Assembly (NCBI RefSeq): GCF_025215095.1
Contig: NZ_JALHAP010000064.1
Coordinates: 1-60,190 of the forward strand
Reading direction: 5' to 3'
Length of the DNA stretch: 60,190 nucleotides
Source of the DNA: Dryocola boscaweniae
GTDB taxonomy: Bacteria; Pseudomonadota; Gammaproteobacteria; Enterobacterales; Enterobacteriaceae
The position numbers and the translations under genes were made by a program. The number at the start of each line of letters is the position of its first letter. Within the stretch, counting starts at the first letter, position 1. Of the stretch, positions 28,297-37,873 are shown in pieces. A model generated the notes under the pieces. That model did no database searches, had not been told where the DNA came from, and saw only the letters and a program-made list of their open reading frames with translations.

Positions 28297-29442
28297 TTAC
28301 AGCCCGGCCCCGACGTTGAAATAAAGCGCTTGTTCGTTATCGCTAAAAGCGATGTCAACGCCAGTATGCAGGCCAAACTGACGCGCGACCAGGTAGCGGA
28401 ATCCTCCGCCCCAGGCGACCTCGGTTTGCTGATAGAGATCTTCTTGCTCTTTGCTGGCGCTCCCCGCCCCGACAAATCCCTGCAACGTCCAGCGCGGCGT
28501 CATCTGCCACTCTAGCTGCGTTTGCACCGTGCTGACATAGTCTGCCTGATAACGATAACGCGAGATGCCGCGTAACTGGATATAGGGCCGTGCCATCGGC
28601 GGCAGATGGCTGCTTTGATGCGAAAGCGACTGGTAATTCCCTGCCAGAGCCAGAGTGAAATCGTTACCTAACGGGTGAAAATACTTGCCGTTAAGCGTCA
28701 GGAGATTGTAACGATAATCGCCGCCCAGAAAGCTGGTGTAAAACTGGTATTCACCGGTGACGGACAGCCCACGGCGAGGATAAAAGAAATTATCCGTCGT
28801 ATCGTATTCCATCAGCAGCCCGACGCCTGATGTGGCGCTTTTCTCCCCGAGCACGCGCTGTAACGCGCGGTTGATAAAGGGATTATCGGCAGAAATTTCC
28901 ATGCTGGCGTAAAACTGCGAACCGCCGACAAAGAACGGCGTATCGGCCACCCGAAACAGCAGCTTTTGCATCCCGCCGTACCCTTTCGTTTGCGTGCTCA
29001 CGCCCTTCCCCCGGTCGAACCCCGAAATATCGCCAGAATAGATATCAAGATTGATATCGGCATAACCGAGTGCGGCAAGGTAACGGATGCCGTCGTTATT
29101 CCAGGTATGACGATGCCCGCCGCCGACAAACCAGGTGCCATTTTGGGTTGCTCCTCCGCCAAACGCCGTCATGGCGGGTGGAATGGTCCTGCCATCATGG
29201 CGGGATTTGGCTGCCAGGCTGTCGGGCGAATCATGTAAGAAAAGGCCAACTACCCCACCGCCGTAGCCGACCGCGGGTTCCGTAATCACAACGGGGACAG
29301 GTAAAAAGCCGTAACGATTGTCGCTAAGGTCATCGCTCATATCAAACTGCCCCGTATCGTCAGCAAGCCCGGCAGCGCTGGCTGACAGTGGCTGCAACCC
29401 CAGAATTAAAAGCGCAACCCATGAACCGGCTGGTGACTTCAT
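28297..29442 (-). CDS. Outer-membrane beta-barrel of the Omp85/BamA-like surface antigen family
   Basis: This 381-residue precursor has a signal peptide (about residues 1-24) and then alternating strands typical of an outer-membrane barrel. The segment IQLRGISRYRYQAD corresponds to the conserved (V/L)RG(F/Y) loop motif of Omp85 proteins. No POTRA domains are evident, so it is a single-barrel, TamA/BamA-related or ShlB-like short form. Its ATG overlaps the stop of the MscS-like gene (ATGA), so the two are translationally coupled. Substrate or role is unknown; export of a lipid or protein is possible only by analogy. Confidence 0.75.
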   Translation of the reverse strand: MKSPAGSWVALLILGLQPLSASAAGLADDTGQFDMSDDLSDNRYGFLPVPVVITEPAVGYGGGVVGLFLHDSPDSLAAKSRHDGRTIPPAMTAFGGGATQNGTWFVGGGHRHTWNNDGIRYLAALGYADINLDIYSGDISGFDRGKGVSTQTKGYGGMQKLLFRVADTPFFVGGSQFYASMEISADNPFINRALQRVLGEKSATSGVGLLMEYDTTDNFFYPRRGLSVTGEYQFYTSFLGGDYRYNLLTLNGKYFHPLGNDFTLALAGNYQSLSHQSSHLPPMARPYIQLRGISRYRYQADYVSTVQTQLEWQMTPRWTLQGFVGAGSASKEQEDLYQQTEVAWGGGFRYLVARQFGLHTGVDIAFSDNEQALYFNVGAGL

Positions 29443-31052
29443 GGTTGTTTATCGGGGGGGACGGCCGGCGCTGCAAACCAGTTGTCTCGCGTCACCATTA
29501 CGGCGTTTTCCGGCTGGTTAACAAAGTTTGGCGACATAATCTGCACGTTAAATTCGTTAAACACGTCCTGAATATGACTGTGCAGTTCACTTTTTACGCT
29601 GGCGAGCGACTCTCCTGCGCGCAGCCTGACCTGCAATTCATAAGCGATATACCAGTCCATCAGATTAAGCTGGCGCACCAGCGGCGATGTCCCCGGCTCA
29701 ATTCCTTTCGTGCGGCTGGCGGCCAGTTCCAGCATGGCGTGAACCTGCCGCCAGGGCGTATCGTAGCCGATGGTTACGCTGGTGGTCAGATTCACGCCGC
29801 CGCCGGGATTCTGCGCGCTGAGATTGGTGATTTTGCCGCTGACCACTACGGCGTTGGGTACGGTCACCACGTAGCTTTCTCGCGTAAGAATCTTAGTGGC
29901 AAGCATGCCCACTTCGCTCACCAGGCCTTCGTTATCGCCGATGCGTATAACGTCACCTTTGCGTAACGCACGCGAATAAATCAACACCAGCCCGCTCATC
30001 GCATGGTTCATCACTCCTGCCGAGCCGAGCGTTAACATCAGGCCGAAAAATACGCTGATGCCTTTAAACGCCAACGAATTCGCGCCGGGTAAAAACGGGT
30101 AAGCGGCGGAAAGAGCAAACAGCCAAACCATGACCGAAATAAGTTTACGCGTAGCGCCGACGGTTTCCGGGTGCAGGCCCGGCATCTGCAACTTGCCCTG
30201 CTCGACGCGCTTTAACAGCATCTTCAGCAGCTTGAGAATAAAAGCGGTGAGTAAAAAGATAATGGCGACAATTAATAATCCGGGAAACGCCGAAGCAATT
30301 GAAAGCGCGATTTTTTGCAGCAGGTTTATCGACCAGGAACCCAGAGACTCTCCCCAGACTCGCGTCCAGGGATAAAGGCGAAAAAGCCAGCTAAGCCAGA
30401 TATAAAACGCCGTTATGCCCAGCAAAACCATCAGCAATCCAAACAGATAAACCTCGAGCGCGCCAAATACCTCGCGCCAGCGTTGGGGAATTAACCTGCG
30501 ATTCTGCGCCCGCTCGGTTTGAAAATACTGTTTAAACTTTTGCCAGCATTTAAAAGCGCCATAAAACAACAGCAACAGCACACAGGTGCCCGCCAGCATT
30601 TTTGCCGTGGCGATGAGTAAATAAGAAGAAGAATACTGATCCATTAAAGACGTGCGCTGCGCGTTTAATCTCGCCAACACCCGCTGCGCCGCCTGGTCGA
30701 GCGTCAGATCGTCGCCTTCATCCAAATCGCCCTGCATCAGCAACATGACAGGTTTATCGTTAATGGAAAATAGTCGTCCTTGCTGGTTATATCGCTTAAT
30801 GTTGATGATTTTTACCGGCTGGCGAATATCCTCTTCGGTCAGGGAACGCAGGGTATTTCTGATGCGTAAAACGCGCTCTTCAGGCGTCGTCATGCCGAAT
30901 TTCGCCTGCAGCATAACGATTGGCTGATGAAAAATATAAACCGTACGGGCTTTATCCTGTTCGGAAGGCAACTGACGCGGTTCGGCGGCATACAGCGCTA
31001 CAGAGGAACACACAGACATCCATGCTAAAAAAAATATCAGCAGCCTTTTCAT
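29439..31052 (-). CDS. MscS-family mechanosensitive channel with N-terminal periplasmic domain
   Basis: This 537-residue protein has a signal peptide (about 1-23), a periplasmic part of about 140 residues, about five membrane segments and a C-terminal MscS domain. The pore-lining and beta-domain region is recognisable in GSAGVMNHAMSGLVLIYSRAL and KGDVIRIGDNEGLVSEVG followed by TVPNAVVVSGKITN. The size lies between MscS (286 aa) and the large MscK-type channels. I chose the ATG at 31052; an upstream TTG would add 14 residues. It is coupled to the Omp85-like gene, a pairing I cannot assign to a known system. Confidence 0.82.
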   Translation of the reverse strand: MKRLLIFFLAWMSVCSSVALYAAEPRQLPSEQDKARTVYIFHQPIVMLQAKFGMTTPEERVLRIRNTLRSLTEEDIRQPVKIINIKRYNQQGRLFSINDKPVMLLMQGDLDEGDDLTLDQAAQRVLARLNAQRTSLMDQYSSSYLLIATAKMLAGTCVLLLLFYGAFKCWQKFKQYFQTERAQNRRLIPQRWREVFGALEVYLFGLLMVLLGITAFYIWLSWLFRLYPWTRVWGESLGSWSINLLQKIALSIASAFPGLLIVAIIFLLTAFILKLLKMLLKRVEQGKLQMPGLHPETVGATRKLISVMVWLFALSAAYPFLPGANSLAFKGISVFFGLMLTLGSAGVMNHAMSGLVLIYSRALRKGDVIRIGDNEGLVSEVGMLATKILTRESYVVTVPNAVVVSGKITNLSAQNPGGGVNLTTSVTIGYDTPWRQVHAMLELAASRTKGIEPGTSPLVRQLNLMDWYIAYELQVRLRAGESLASVKSELHSHIQDVFNEFNVQIMSPNFVNQPENAVMVTRDNWFAAPAVPPDKQP

Positions 31053-31597
31053 ATGCGTTACCCGGGGAATAATGAGATTTGTTTTATTATTCAATCACGC
31101 ACGAGCGTGAGAACGTTTAAACATCTGCTTTGAGCATAGAGCAACCTTAAGCATATTCAAGGCACGCTACTCTCTTTTAAGGAGTTGATATTCTTAGCAG
31201 ACGATAAATTTTTTATTTCTGGTTCTGTTTGTTAAATCAGTTGCCTGGCGCCTCTCCGGTTAAGGCTTGATCGTGCGTAGAATTGACCACTTTGATGCTG
31301 TAAAAAAATCATTTAATGCTCGGAAATTCCTTCTCTTCAGCAAATTATTCCCCATGCTGCGGGGGTAATCACGTTCGTAATAAATTCATAAAAGGATTTT
31401 TCCTTAATACTATATTCACCTCTTTTTTTTAAAAAAACTTTTCTTTCAATAAGTTATTAAAGGGAAGCGAACTAATCATCCAAAATCTTATTGGCTGCGC
31501 TTTAATTTTGAGCTTTTACTGGTAATTCAAAATGTAATAGCTAATTTCAGCTCTTTACTATAATCACTGGGTCCCTCAAATGAACGGAGTCCCAAAG
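31053..31597. promoter_or_regulatory. AT-rich divergent region before the sulfatase operon
   Basis: These 545 bp between the MscS-like gene (minus) and the sulfatase gene (plus) hold no convincing gene. The region is much more AT-rich than its neighbours, with long T and A tracts near 31423-31450, and should carry both promoters. H-NS silencing is plausible for such composition but not shown. I found no clear CRP, Fur or sigma-54 site. Confidence 0.45.
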
Positions 31598-33208
31598 ATG
31601 CTTAACAATGTCCCTTTTAAAAGGACAATGCTGGCCAGCATGCTTACCTTGATGACTGGCGCCGTGTCCGCTGTTAACGCTGCTCCTGCTACACCCCCGC
31701 TTGCTAACACGCAGAATCAGGATGCCTCCCAGCCGAATCAGGATGCTTCCAAACCTAATATCGTGGTGATTTTTGGCGATGATATTGGTTACTGGAATTT
31801 AAGTACTTATAACCAGGGCATGATGGGTTATAAAACGCCGAACATTGACAGTATTGCTAATGAAGGCGCCAAATTTACCTCCTATTACGCGGAACAAAGT
31901 TCTACAGCGGGCCGCTCTTCGTTCATTACCGGGCAAATGCCGTTCCGTACCGGGATGAGTAAAGTCGGTATGCCGGGCGCGCCGCAGGGCCTGCAAAAAG
32001 AAGACCCGACTATCGCGAATATCCTCAAACAGCTTGGCTACGCCACCGGGCAGTTTGGTAAAAACCACCTCGGCGACCGCGATGAATTCCTGCCAACCGC
32101 GCACGGTTTTGATGAGTTCCTCGGCAATCTTTATCACCTGAATGCGGAAGAAGAACCGGAAAACCCGGACTACCCGAAAGATCCTGAATTCCGTAAACAA
32201 TTTGGCCCACGCGGCGTGATTAAGAGCAGCGCGGACGGCAAAATTGAAGACACCGGCCCGCTTACGGTCAAACGTATGGGCACCGTTGACGAAGAAACGC
32301 TCGCCGCCAACAACGACTTTATGGAACGCCAGACCAAAGCCGGTAAGCCATTCTTTACCTGGTTTAACACCACGCGTATGCACAATAAAACCCACCTCAA
32401 GGATGCCAGCATTGGCGTAACCGGACTCGGGACTTATGCAGACGGCATGGTTGAGCATGACAAGATGGTCGGCGAGGTGCTTAAGAAAATTAAAGATCTC
32501 GGCATCGAAGATAACACCATCGTGCTCTACACCACCGATAACGGCCCGATGACGGCAACCTGGCCTGATGGTGGCATCACACCGTTCCGCGGTGAGAAAA
32601 ATACCAACTGGGAAGGCGGTTTCCGCGTACCGGCAATGATCAAGTGGCCGGGCCATATCAAACCGGGCACCCTGATTAACGATATTTTCGGCAGTAACGA
32701 CTGGTTCCCGACGCTTGTCGCGGCAGCCGGCGTGCCGGACATCAAAGAACAGCTATTGAAAGGCTACAAAACGCCGTCAATCACCTACAAAGTGCATCTG
32801 GACGGTTACAACCAGCTCGACTTCATTCAGGGCAAAGGCGAAGACCCGCGTAAAGAGTTCTTCTACTGGAGCGATGACGGCGACCTGCTGGCGATGCGTT
32901 ACGGCCGCTGGAAAGCGCACTTCATGATTCAGGAGCACACCGGACTCGATCTGTGGCGCTACCCGTTCGTGAAACTGCGTGCGCCGATGATCTTCGATCT
33001 TGAAGTAGATCCGCTGGAGAAAGGTTCCGACGGGATGGGCTACCAGAGCTGGTTCTACGACCGCATGTTCCTGATGGGCGGCGCGCAGAAATACGTCACT
33101 GAGATGCTGGCCACCTTTAAAGAGTTCCCACCGCGTCAGAAACCCGGCTCGTTCACCGTTTCCGACGCTGCTGCGATGATCGAAGAAGGCTCCAACATCA
33201 ACAAATAA
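31598..33208 (+). CDS. Periplasmic Ser-type arylsulfatase
   Basis: This 536-residue precursor hydrolyses sulfate esters in the periplasm. It has a signal peptide (about 1-29) and the sulfatase metal site starts at FGDDIGYW (Asp61, Asp62). The modification motif is S-T-A-G-R at residues 102-106. It is therefore the Ser type, in which serine becomes formylglycine by a radical-SAM maturase, as in Klebsiella AtsA. The matching maturase is the next gene. I chose the ATG at 31598 (GGAG 8 bp upstream) over one six codons earlier. The natural sulfate ester cannot be told. Confidence 0.88.
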   Translation: MLNNVPFKRTMLASMLTLMTGAVSAVNAAPATPPLANTQNQDASQPNQDASKPNIVVIFGDDIGYWNLSTYNQGMMGYKTPNIDSIANEGAKFTSYYAEQSSTAGRSSFITGQMPFRTGMSKVGMPGAPQGLQKEDPTIANILKQLGYATGQFGKNHLGDRDEFLPTAHGFDEFLGNLYHLNAEEEPENPDYPKDPEFRKQFGPRGVIKSSADGKIEDTGPLTVKRMGTVDEETLAANNDFMERQTKAGKPFFTWFNTTRMHNKTHLKDASIGVTGLGTYADGMVEHDKMVGEVLKKIKDLGIEDNTIVLYTTDNGPMTATWPDGGITPFRGEKNTNWEGGFRVPAMIKWPGHIKPGTLINDIFGSNDWFPTLVAAAGVPDIKEQLLKGYKTPSITYKVHLDGYNQLDFIQGKGEDPRKEFFYWSDDGDLLAMRYGRWKAHFMIQEHTGLDLWRYPFVKLRAPMIFDLEVDPLEKGSDGMGYQSWFYDRMFLMGGAQKYVTEMLATFKEFPPRQKPGSFTVSDAAAMIEEGSNINK

Positions 33209-33229
33209 TGACCGTTTATGGTCCGTACG

Positions 33230-33255
33230 CCGGGTGGATACCCACCCGGTTTTTT
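33230..33255 (+). terminator. Intercistronic terminator-like hairpin after the sulfatase gene
   Basis: An 8-bp stem (CCGGGTGG / CCACCCGG) with a 4-base loop is followed by six T residues, between the sulfatase stop and the maturase start. It looks like a rho-independent terminator that would let only part of the transcripts continue into the maturase and MoxR genes. Confidence 0.75.
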
Positions 33256-33266
33256 AGGGGTTCGCC

Positions 33267-34562
33267 ATGAAATACAGCACAACATTGCCGGTCAGAGCAT
33301 TACCGTCAGCAGAAAAATATGATGGCAAAGGCCCCGAATATAAACGCCGTTTTCACGTAATGGCCAAGCCTACCGGCTCAACCTGTAATCTTGATTGTTC
33401 CTACTGTTTTTATCTGCATAAAGAAGAGCTGCTGCATCAGGACCGCCACACCGGCATGAGCGATGAGGTGCTGGAAAACTTTATTCGCCAGTACATCGAC
33501 GGGCAGGACGGCGAGCAGGTGGTTTTCTCCTGGCAAGGCGGTGAACCGACCCTGATGGGGCTGGAGTTTTTCGAAAAAGTTATAAAATTCCAGAAGCAGT
33601 ATCAAAAGCCCGGCCAGCGCGTCGAAAACGACTTACAAACCAACGGCGTGCTGATTAACGATAAATGGGCCGAATTTCTTAAAGAACACCGTTTTCTGGT
33701 GGGCCTGTCTATTGATGGCCCGCGAGAATTACATGACCGCTATCGTGTCACGCGCAGCGGCAAACCTACTTTCGACAAGGTGATGAAAGGCGTTGAAGCG
33801 CTTAAAAAATACAAAGTGCCTTTTAACGCGCTGGTCACCGTCAACCGCACCAATGCCCGTTTTCCGCTGGAAGTTTACCGTTTCGTTACCCGTGAACTGG
33901 GCGCAACCTACGTGCAGTTCAATCCGTGCGTTGAACCTGTGGATTTCAAAGTCACCGCTCCCCAGTTCTGGCGCGATGACACTATTCCGGTAACCGGTAC
34001 AAGGCGTGCCCGACCGGGCGATCTGGACTCTATCGTCACCGACTGGTCCGTCGATCCCGACGACTGGGGCACCTTCCTGAAAGCCGTTTTCGAAGAATGG
34101 GTGAACAACGATTTAGGTCGCGTGCAGGTCAATCTTTTCGAAACCGCCGTGGCCCAGACGATGGGCATGCCTGCGCAGATTTGTACCGCATCGGAATTCT
34201 GCGGTAAGGGGCTGGCTGTAGAGAAAAACGGCGATATTTATTCGTGCGACCACTACGTCTACCCGGAATACCAGTTAGGCAACATCGAAGAGACGAAGCT
34301 TGCCCATATGGCGTTTTCCGAGCGCCAGAAAGCCTTCGGCATGGGCAAAAAAGAGACCCTGCCGACCTATTGTAAGCAGTGTCCGTACCTGAAGCTTTGC
34401 TGGGGAGAATGCCCGAAAAATCGCCTTGTCCGCACGCCGGACGGCGAGCCCGGACTTAACTATCTCTGCCCCGGCATCAAAGCCTTTTTCAATTACGCCG
34501 AACCGATTCTCGTCGGGATCGCCACTCTTTTGAAACGTGACTTTGCAGGATTGCGCAAATGA
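33267..34562 (+). CDS. Radical-SAM anaerobic sulfatase-maturating enzyme (AtsB/anSME type)
   Basis: This 431-residue cytoplasmic enzyme converts the sulfatase active-site Ser to C-alpha-formylglycine using S-adenosylmethionine and iron-sulfur clusters. The radical-SAM CxxxCxxC is Cys40, Cys44 and Cys47. The C-terminal SPASM-type cysteines appear in ICTASEFCGKG, YSCDHYVYPE, YCKQCPYLKLCWGECPKN and LNYLCPG, as in anSMEs. It follows the sulfatase across a terminator-like hairpin and its stop overlaps the MoxR start by 4 bp. Klebsiella atsB is the closest well-known relative; I leave the symbol blank because the identity was not measured. Confidence 0.9.
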   Translation: MKYSTTLPVRALPSAEKYDGKGPEYKRRFHVMAKPTGSTCNLDCSYCFYLHKEELLHQDRHTGMSDEVLENFIRQYIDGQDGEQVVFSWQGGEPTLMGLEFFEKVIKFQKQYQKPGQRVENDLQTNGVLINDKWAEFLKEHRFLVGLSIDGPRELHDRYRVTRSGKPTFDKVMKGVEALKKYKVPFNALVTVNRTNARFPLEVYRFVTRELGATYVQFNPCVEPVDFKVTAPQFWRDDTIPVTGTRRARPGDLDSIVTDWSVDPDDWGTFLKAVFEEWVNNDLGRVQVNLFETAVAQTMGMPAQICTASEFCGKGLAVEKNGDIYSCDHYVYPEYQLGNIEETKLAHMAFSERQKAFGMGKKETLPTYCKQCPYLKLCWGECPKNRLVRTPDGEPGLNYLCPGIKAFFNYAEPILVGIATLLKRDFAGLRK

Positions 34563-35557
34563 ATAACACCGAGAAACTGCTTGCGCTTGAGCAGCGCATG
34601 AACGAACAGGTGCTGGGGCAGGAATCGCTGGTACGCATGCTGATTATCGCGCTGCTGTGCGACGGACACGTGCTGCTTGAAGGCTTGCCGGGACTGGCTA
34701 AAACCCGTGCGGTACGCGAACTGGCCCGTCACGTTGAGGGGGATTTTCGGCGCATCCAGTTCACGCCGGATCTTCTGCCTTCGGACATTACCGGCAGCGA
34801 AATTTACCAGCAGAACGCCACCCGGGAAGAAGATCAGTTCCGTTTTCGTCCCGGCCCGGTATTCGGCAACATCATTCTTGCCGATGAGATAAACCGCGCT
34901 TCGGCCCGCGTGCAATCGGCGCTGCTCGAAGCGATGGAAGAACGTCATGTCACCGTTGCCGGGAAGTCCTGGCCCCTGCCCGGCGTTTTTATGGTGCTGG
35001 CCACGCAAAACCCGGTCGATCAGGAAGGCACCTGGCCGTTGCCGGAAGCCCAGCTTGACCGCTTTTTGATGAAGATTCTGGTGGATTACCCGTCCAGAGA
35101 AAACGAGCAAAAAGTGATGCAGTTGGTTCGCGCCGAACAACAGCAAAAATACCGGGCAGATTCAATCGCAACCCCGGAACTGTCGCCTGAAACGCTGATG
35201 CTGTCGCAGCAGGAGATCGCAACCTGCTGGCAGGAAATTTCCGCGGTTTACGTTGCGCCGACCATTGAGAATTACATCGTCAACCTTGTGGAAATGACCC
35301 GCCATCCGCAGGGCGTAAGCGATCGGCTTGCAAGCTACATCACCTTTGGCGTCAGCCCTCGCGGCACGCTGGCGCTCGACAGATGCGGACGCGCGCTGGC
35401 CTGGCTTGAAGGCCGTGACGCAGTGCTGCCGGAAGACATTAAGCGAGTTGCGCCCGCCGTTCTGCGTCACCGCCTGATGCTGAGCTATCAGGCCAACGCG
35501 GACAACTGCTCTGCGGACGATGTGATTCGCATGCTGCTCGACGCGGTGGTGGCCTGA
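34559..35557 (+). CDS. MoxR-family AAA+ ATPase
   Basis: This 332-residue AAA+ ATPase has a Walker A loop GLPGLAKT (residues 42-49), Walker B ILADEIN (Asp109, Glu110), and a sensor-type ATQNPVDQEGTWPLPEAQLDRF segment characteristic of MoxR. MoxR proteins act as chaperones, with VWA-domain partners, to mature or insert cofactors into other complexes (for example MoxR with methanol dehydrogenase, CbbQ/CbbO and NorQ/NorD). It overlaps the maturase gene by 4 bp and the DUF58 gene by 1 bp. Its place directly behind a sulfatase and its maturase suggests a role in sulfatase assembly or in responding to sulfate-ester use; that is inference. Confidence 0.9.
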   Translation: MNNTEKLLALEQRMNEQVLGQESLVRMLIIALLCDGHVLLEGLPGLAKTRAVRELARHVEGDFRRIQFTPDLLPSDITGSEIYQQNATREEDQFRFRPGPVFGNIILADEINRASARVQSALLEAMEERHVTVAGKSWPLPGVFMVLATQNPVDQEGTWPLPEAQLDRFLMKILVDYPSRENEQKVMQLVRAEQQQKYRADSIATPELSPETLMLSQQEIATCWQEISAVYVAPTIENYIVNLVEMTRHPQGVSDRLASYITFGVSPRGTLALDRCGRALAWLEGRDAVLPEDIKRVAPAVLRHRLMLSYQANADNCSADDVIRMLLDAVVA

Positions 35558-36462
35558 TGGACGGCGCGTTGCAGGTCGATAAGAAAATGCTGATGGCGCT
35601 TGCGGGCGCGGCACGGCTGCTCTCAAACCCTCCGGGGCAAATTCCCCCGGGCGCGCTTGCGGGCGAGCGCGTCTCACGCCAGCAGGGCCGCGGCCTTAAC
35701 TTTGACAGCCTTCGCCGCTATCAGCCCGGCGACGATGTTCGCCTGATTGACTGGCAGGCTACGGCACGCCTGCGCGCGCCGTGGATACGAATGTATAACG
35801 AAGAGCGCGAGCGGCCGGTTTTTCTTATCGTCGATCAGCGGCTGGATATGTTTTTTGCCACCCGCGGTCAGACCAAATCCGTCGCCGCCGCAAAAATTGC
35901 CGCCCTGCTCGCCTGGCGAAGCTGGCACGATGGCGATCGCATCGGCAGCGCCGTGTTTAGCGACACGGAATACAGCCTGCAAAAATGCCGCTCCCCGGCG
36001 AAAAACCTGCCTGCGGTGCTGGACGATGTGCTCACCTACAACCAACAACTGCCCGAGCGCTATCCCACGGAAACGTCTGCCAGCGTATCTCTGTCCTCGG
36101 TTTTGCAGCACGCGAGCCGGTTGATCCCCAGCGGAGCATGGGTGGCGCTGCTTAGCGATTTCCACGATCTGGATGCAGGTTCGGAAGCCCTGCTCGCCGC
36201 GCTGAAACGCCGATGTGAAATCAGCGCGTTTGTCATTCTTGACGATCTCCATCTCACGCTTCCCGCGCAGGGAAATCTGGCGGCCCGCTATCAGGGACAC
36301 GAGGCGGCGTTTTCGTTATCGCCTGGATTAAAAGATGAAATCCAGCAAAGCATTACGGTTCGTCTGGGTCAGCAGAAGAACCGGCTCACACGGCTTGGCA
36401 TCCGCGTAAATCATATTGTGGTCGCGCAGGATCTCATCAAGCAGTTACAAAAAGGAGTCTGA
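35557..36462 (+). CDS. DUF58 protein (MoxR-associated, VWA-like)
   Basis: This 301-residue protein has the DUF58 core: YQPGDDVRLIDWQATARLR followed by FLIVDQRLDMFFAT, a von Willebrand-like strand with a D-x-R-x-D-type metal-site variant rather than DxSxS. DUF58 proteins are the standard partner encoded directly after MoxR in Bat-type operons. It overlaps MoxR by one base and is followed without a gap by the DUF4381 gene. No signal peptide or membrane segment is evident, so it is probably cytoplasmic and may bridge MoxR to the membrane subunits. Confidence 0.85.
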   Translation: MDGALQVDKKMLMALAGAARLLSNPPGQIPPGALAGERVSRQQGRGLNFDSLRRYQPGDDVRLIDWQATARLRAPWIRMYNEERERPVFLIVDQRLDMFFATRGQTKSVAAAKIAALLAWRSWHDGDRIGSAVFSDTEYSLQKCRSPAKNLPAVLDDVLTYNQQLPERYPTETSASVSLSSVLQHASRLIPSGAWVALLSDFHDLDAGSEALLAALKRRCEISAFVILDDLHLTLPAQGNLAARYQGHEAAFSLSPGLKDEIQQSITVRLGQQKNRLTRLGIRVNHIVVAQDLIKQLQKGV

Positions 36463-36903
36463 ATGCTTGAGAAAGGATTTAGCGTGCCGGAGTTGCTGCA
36501 ACCCGCACTGCCTCAGAGTCCCTCCTGGTTCCCGTTGCCTCCCGGCTGGTTTGTGCTGGCCGCCGTGCTGCTCATCGCCCTGCTCCTGTTCGTGTTGTTT
36601 CGCTTTGCGCGCAGGCGTCGCAACCTGTGGCGTCGCCAGGCGCAGGCGGCTCTGCAACAGCCGCACAGCGTTGATAGCTGGCTTGCGTTGATCAAACGCA
36701 TTCTCCTCATGCATCAACCGCGCGCCGATGTCAGCCGCTTGCTCACGCCGGAACAGCTTCTTGAGCAGGTGAACATCGATAACGATTTGCGCCGCCAGCT
36801 CAGCGAAAAATATTGTCAGCCGGATAACCAGCTCGATGCCAGCCACAATGCACGCCTGAGTGCTCAATTAAAAAGCTGGCTGGAGAAACTGCCCTATGTC
36901 TGA
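36463..36903 (+). CDS. DUF4381 small membrane protein
   Basis: This 146-residue protein has one strong membrane segment (about residues 25-47, WFVLAAVLLIALLLFVLFRF) followed by a basic stretch and a helical cytoplasmic part. The pattern and its place after DUF58 fit DUF4381, a routine member of MoxR/VWA operons. It starts right after the DUF58 stop and overlaps the next gene by 8 bp. Function is unknown; membrane anchoring of the MoxR complex is a reasonable guess only. Confidence 0.75.
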   Translation: MLEKGFSVPELLQPALPQSPSWFPLPPGWFVLAAVLLIALLLFVLFRFARRRRNLWRRQAQAALQQPHSVDSWLALIKRILLMHQPRADVSRLLTPEQLLEQVNIDNDLRRQLSEKYCQPDNQLDASHNARLSAQLKSWLEKLPYV

Positions 36904-37873
36904 GTTCCTGACCCGCGTCGATTTCGCCTGGCCCTGGGCGTGGCTGCTCATTTTTCTGCCGCTGCTTGCCCGTTATTTTCTTCCCCAGGATCGGCAGGTA
37001 AAAGAACAGGTGCGCGTGCCGTTTTTACCGGCGCTCATTGAAGAACTGAAACTCAACAGCCAGCCCGTGCGCAACAGCAAACTTTCCAGCGCCTTATTCT
37101 GGCTCATCTGGTTATTGCTGGTCATCGCCCTTTCTCGCCCGGAATACCTGACGCCGCCGCAGCATATTCAAAAGCCGATGCGCGATGTGGTGCTGATTCT
37201 GGATGTCTCAGGTTCGATGGCGAAAAATGATGTTCAGGGAGGGATGACCCGTTTGCAGGCCGTGCAGGCATCGGTGAGAAAATTTGTCGCCGCGCGAAAA
37301 TCCGACCGCATTGGGCTGGTTATTTTTGCAAGCCAGGCCTGGCCGTTCGCGCCCATCAGCGAAGATAAACAGGCTTTGCAAACCCGTATTAACCAGCTTT
37401 CACCGGGCATGATCGGCGAACAAACCGCCATTGGCGATGCGCTCGGCGTAGGCGTGAAACTGCTCGACAGCAGCACGAACAAAGACGCCAGCAAGCTGGC
37501 GATTTTGCTTACTGACGGTAACGATACCGCCTCGCAGCTTGCCCCGCCGCTCGCGGCGCAACTGGCGGCGACGCATCACGTTCAGGTGCACACCATCGCC
37601 TTTGGCGATATCAACAGCACCGGCGATGACAAAGTTGATCTTTCCCTGATGCAGGACATCGCCCGCATTACCGGCGGCAAATCCTGGACTGCGGCAAATT
37701 CAGGCGCGTCGCTGGACAGCGTCTGGCAGGAAATCGACGCCATCACGCCGGTTCAGGTGAAAAGTATCGGCTGGTCCTGGCATCTTCCGCTCTTCCAGTG
37801 GCCGCTGCTCCTCGCGCTGGCGCTGCTGATATTGCTCACTGTGGGACGTTTTGTAAGGGAGAAAACGGCATGA
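36896..37873 (+). CDS. VWA-domain membrane protein (BatA-like) with intact MIDAS
   Basis: This 325-residue protein has two N-terminal membrane segments (about 13-27 and 64-80), a von Willebrand factor A domain and a C-terminal membrane segment near 305-320. The metal-ion-dependent adhesion site is complete: DVSGS at residues 103-107, the threonine in EQTAIGDAL and the aspartate in LLTDGNDT. This is the layout of BatA. It overlaps the preceding gene by 8 bp and the following one by 4 bp. It is the likely metal-binding partner of the MoxR ATPase. Confidence 0.87.
   Translation: MSEFLTRVDFAWPWAWLLIFLPLLARYFLPQDRQVKEQVRVPFLPALIEELKLNSQPVRNSKLSSALFWLIWLLLVIALSRPEYLTPPQHIQKPMRDVVLILDVSGSMAKNDVQGGMTRLQAVQASVRKFVAARKSDRIGLVIFASQAWPFAPISEDKQALQTRINQLSPGMIGEQTAIGDALGVGVKLLDSSTNKDASKLAILLTDGNDTASQLAPPLAAQLAATHHVQVHTIAFGDINSTGDDKVDLSLMQDIARITGGKSWTAANSGASLDSVWQEIDAITPVQVKSIGWSWHLPLFQWPLLLALALLILLTVGRFVREKTA

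Noticed and set aside
31799..32656. Long open frame antisense to the sulfatase gene
   Set aside because: The plus strand frame has all sulfatase motifs, so this one is a shadow.
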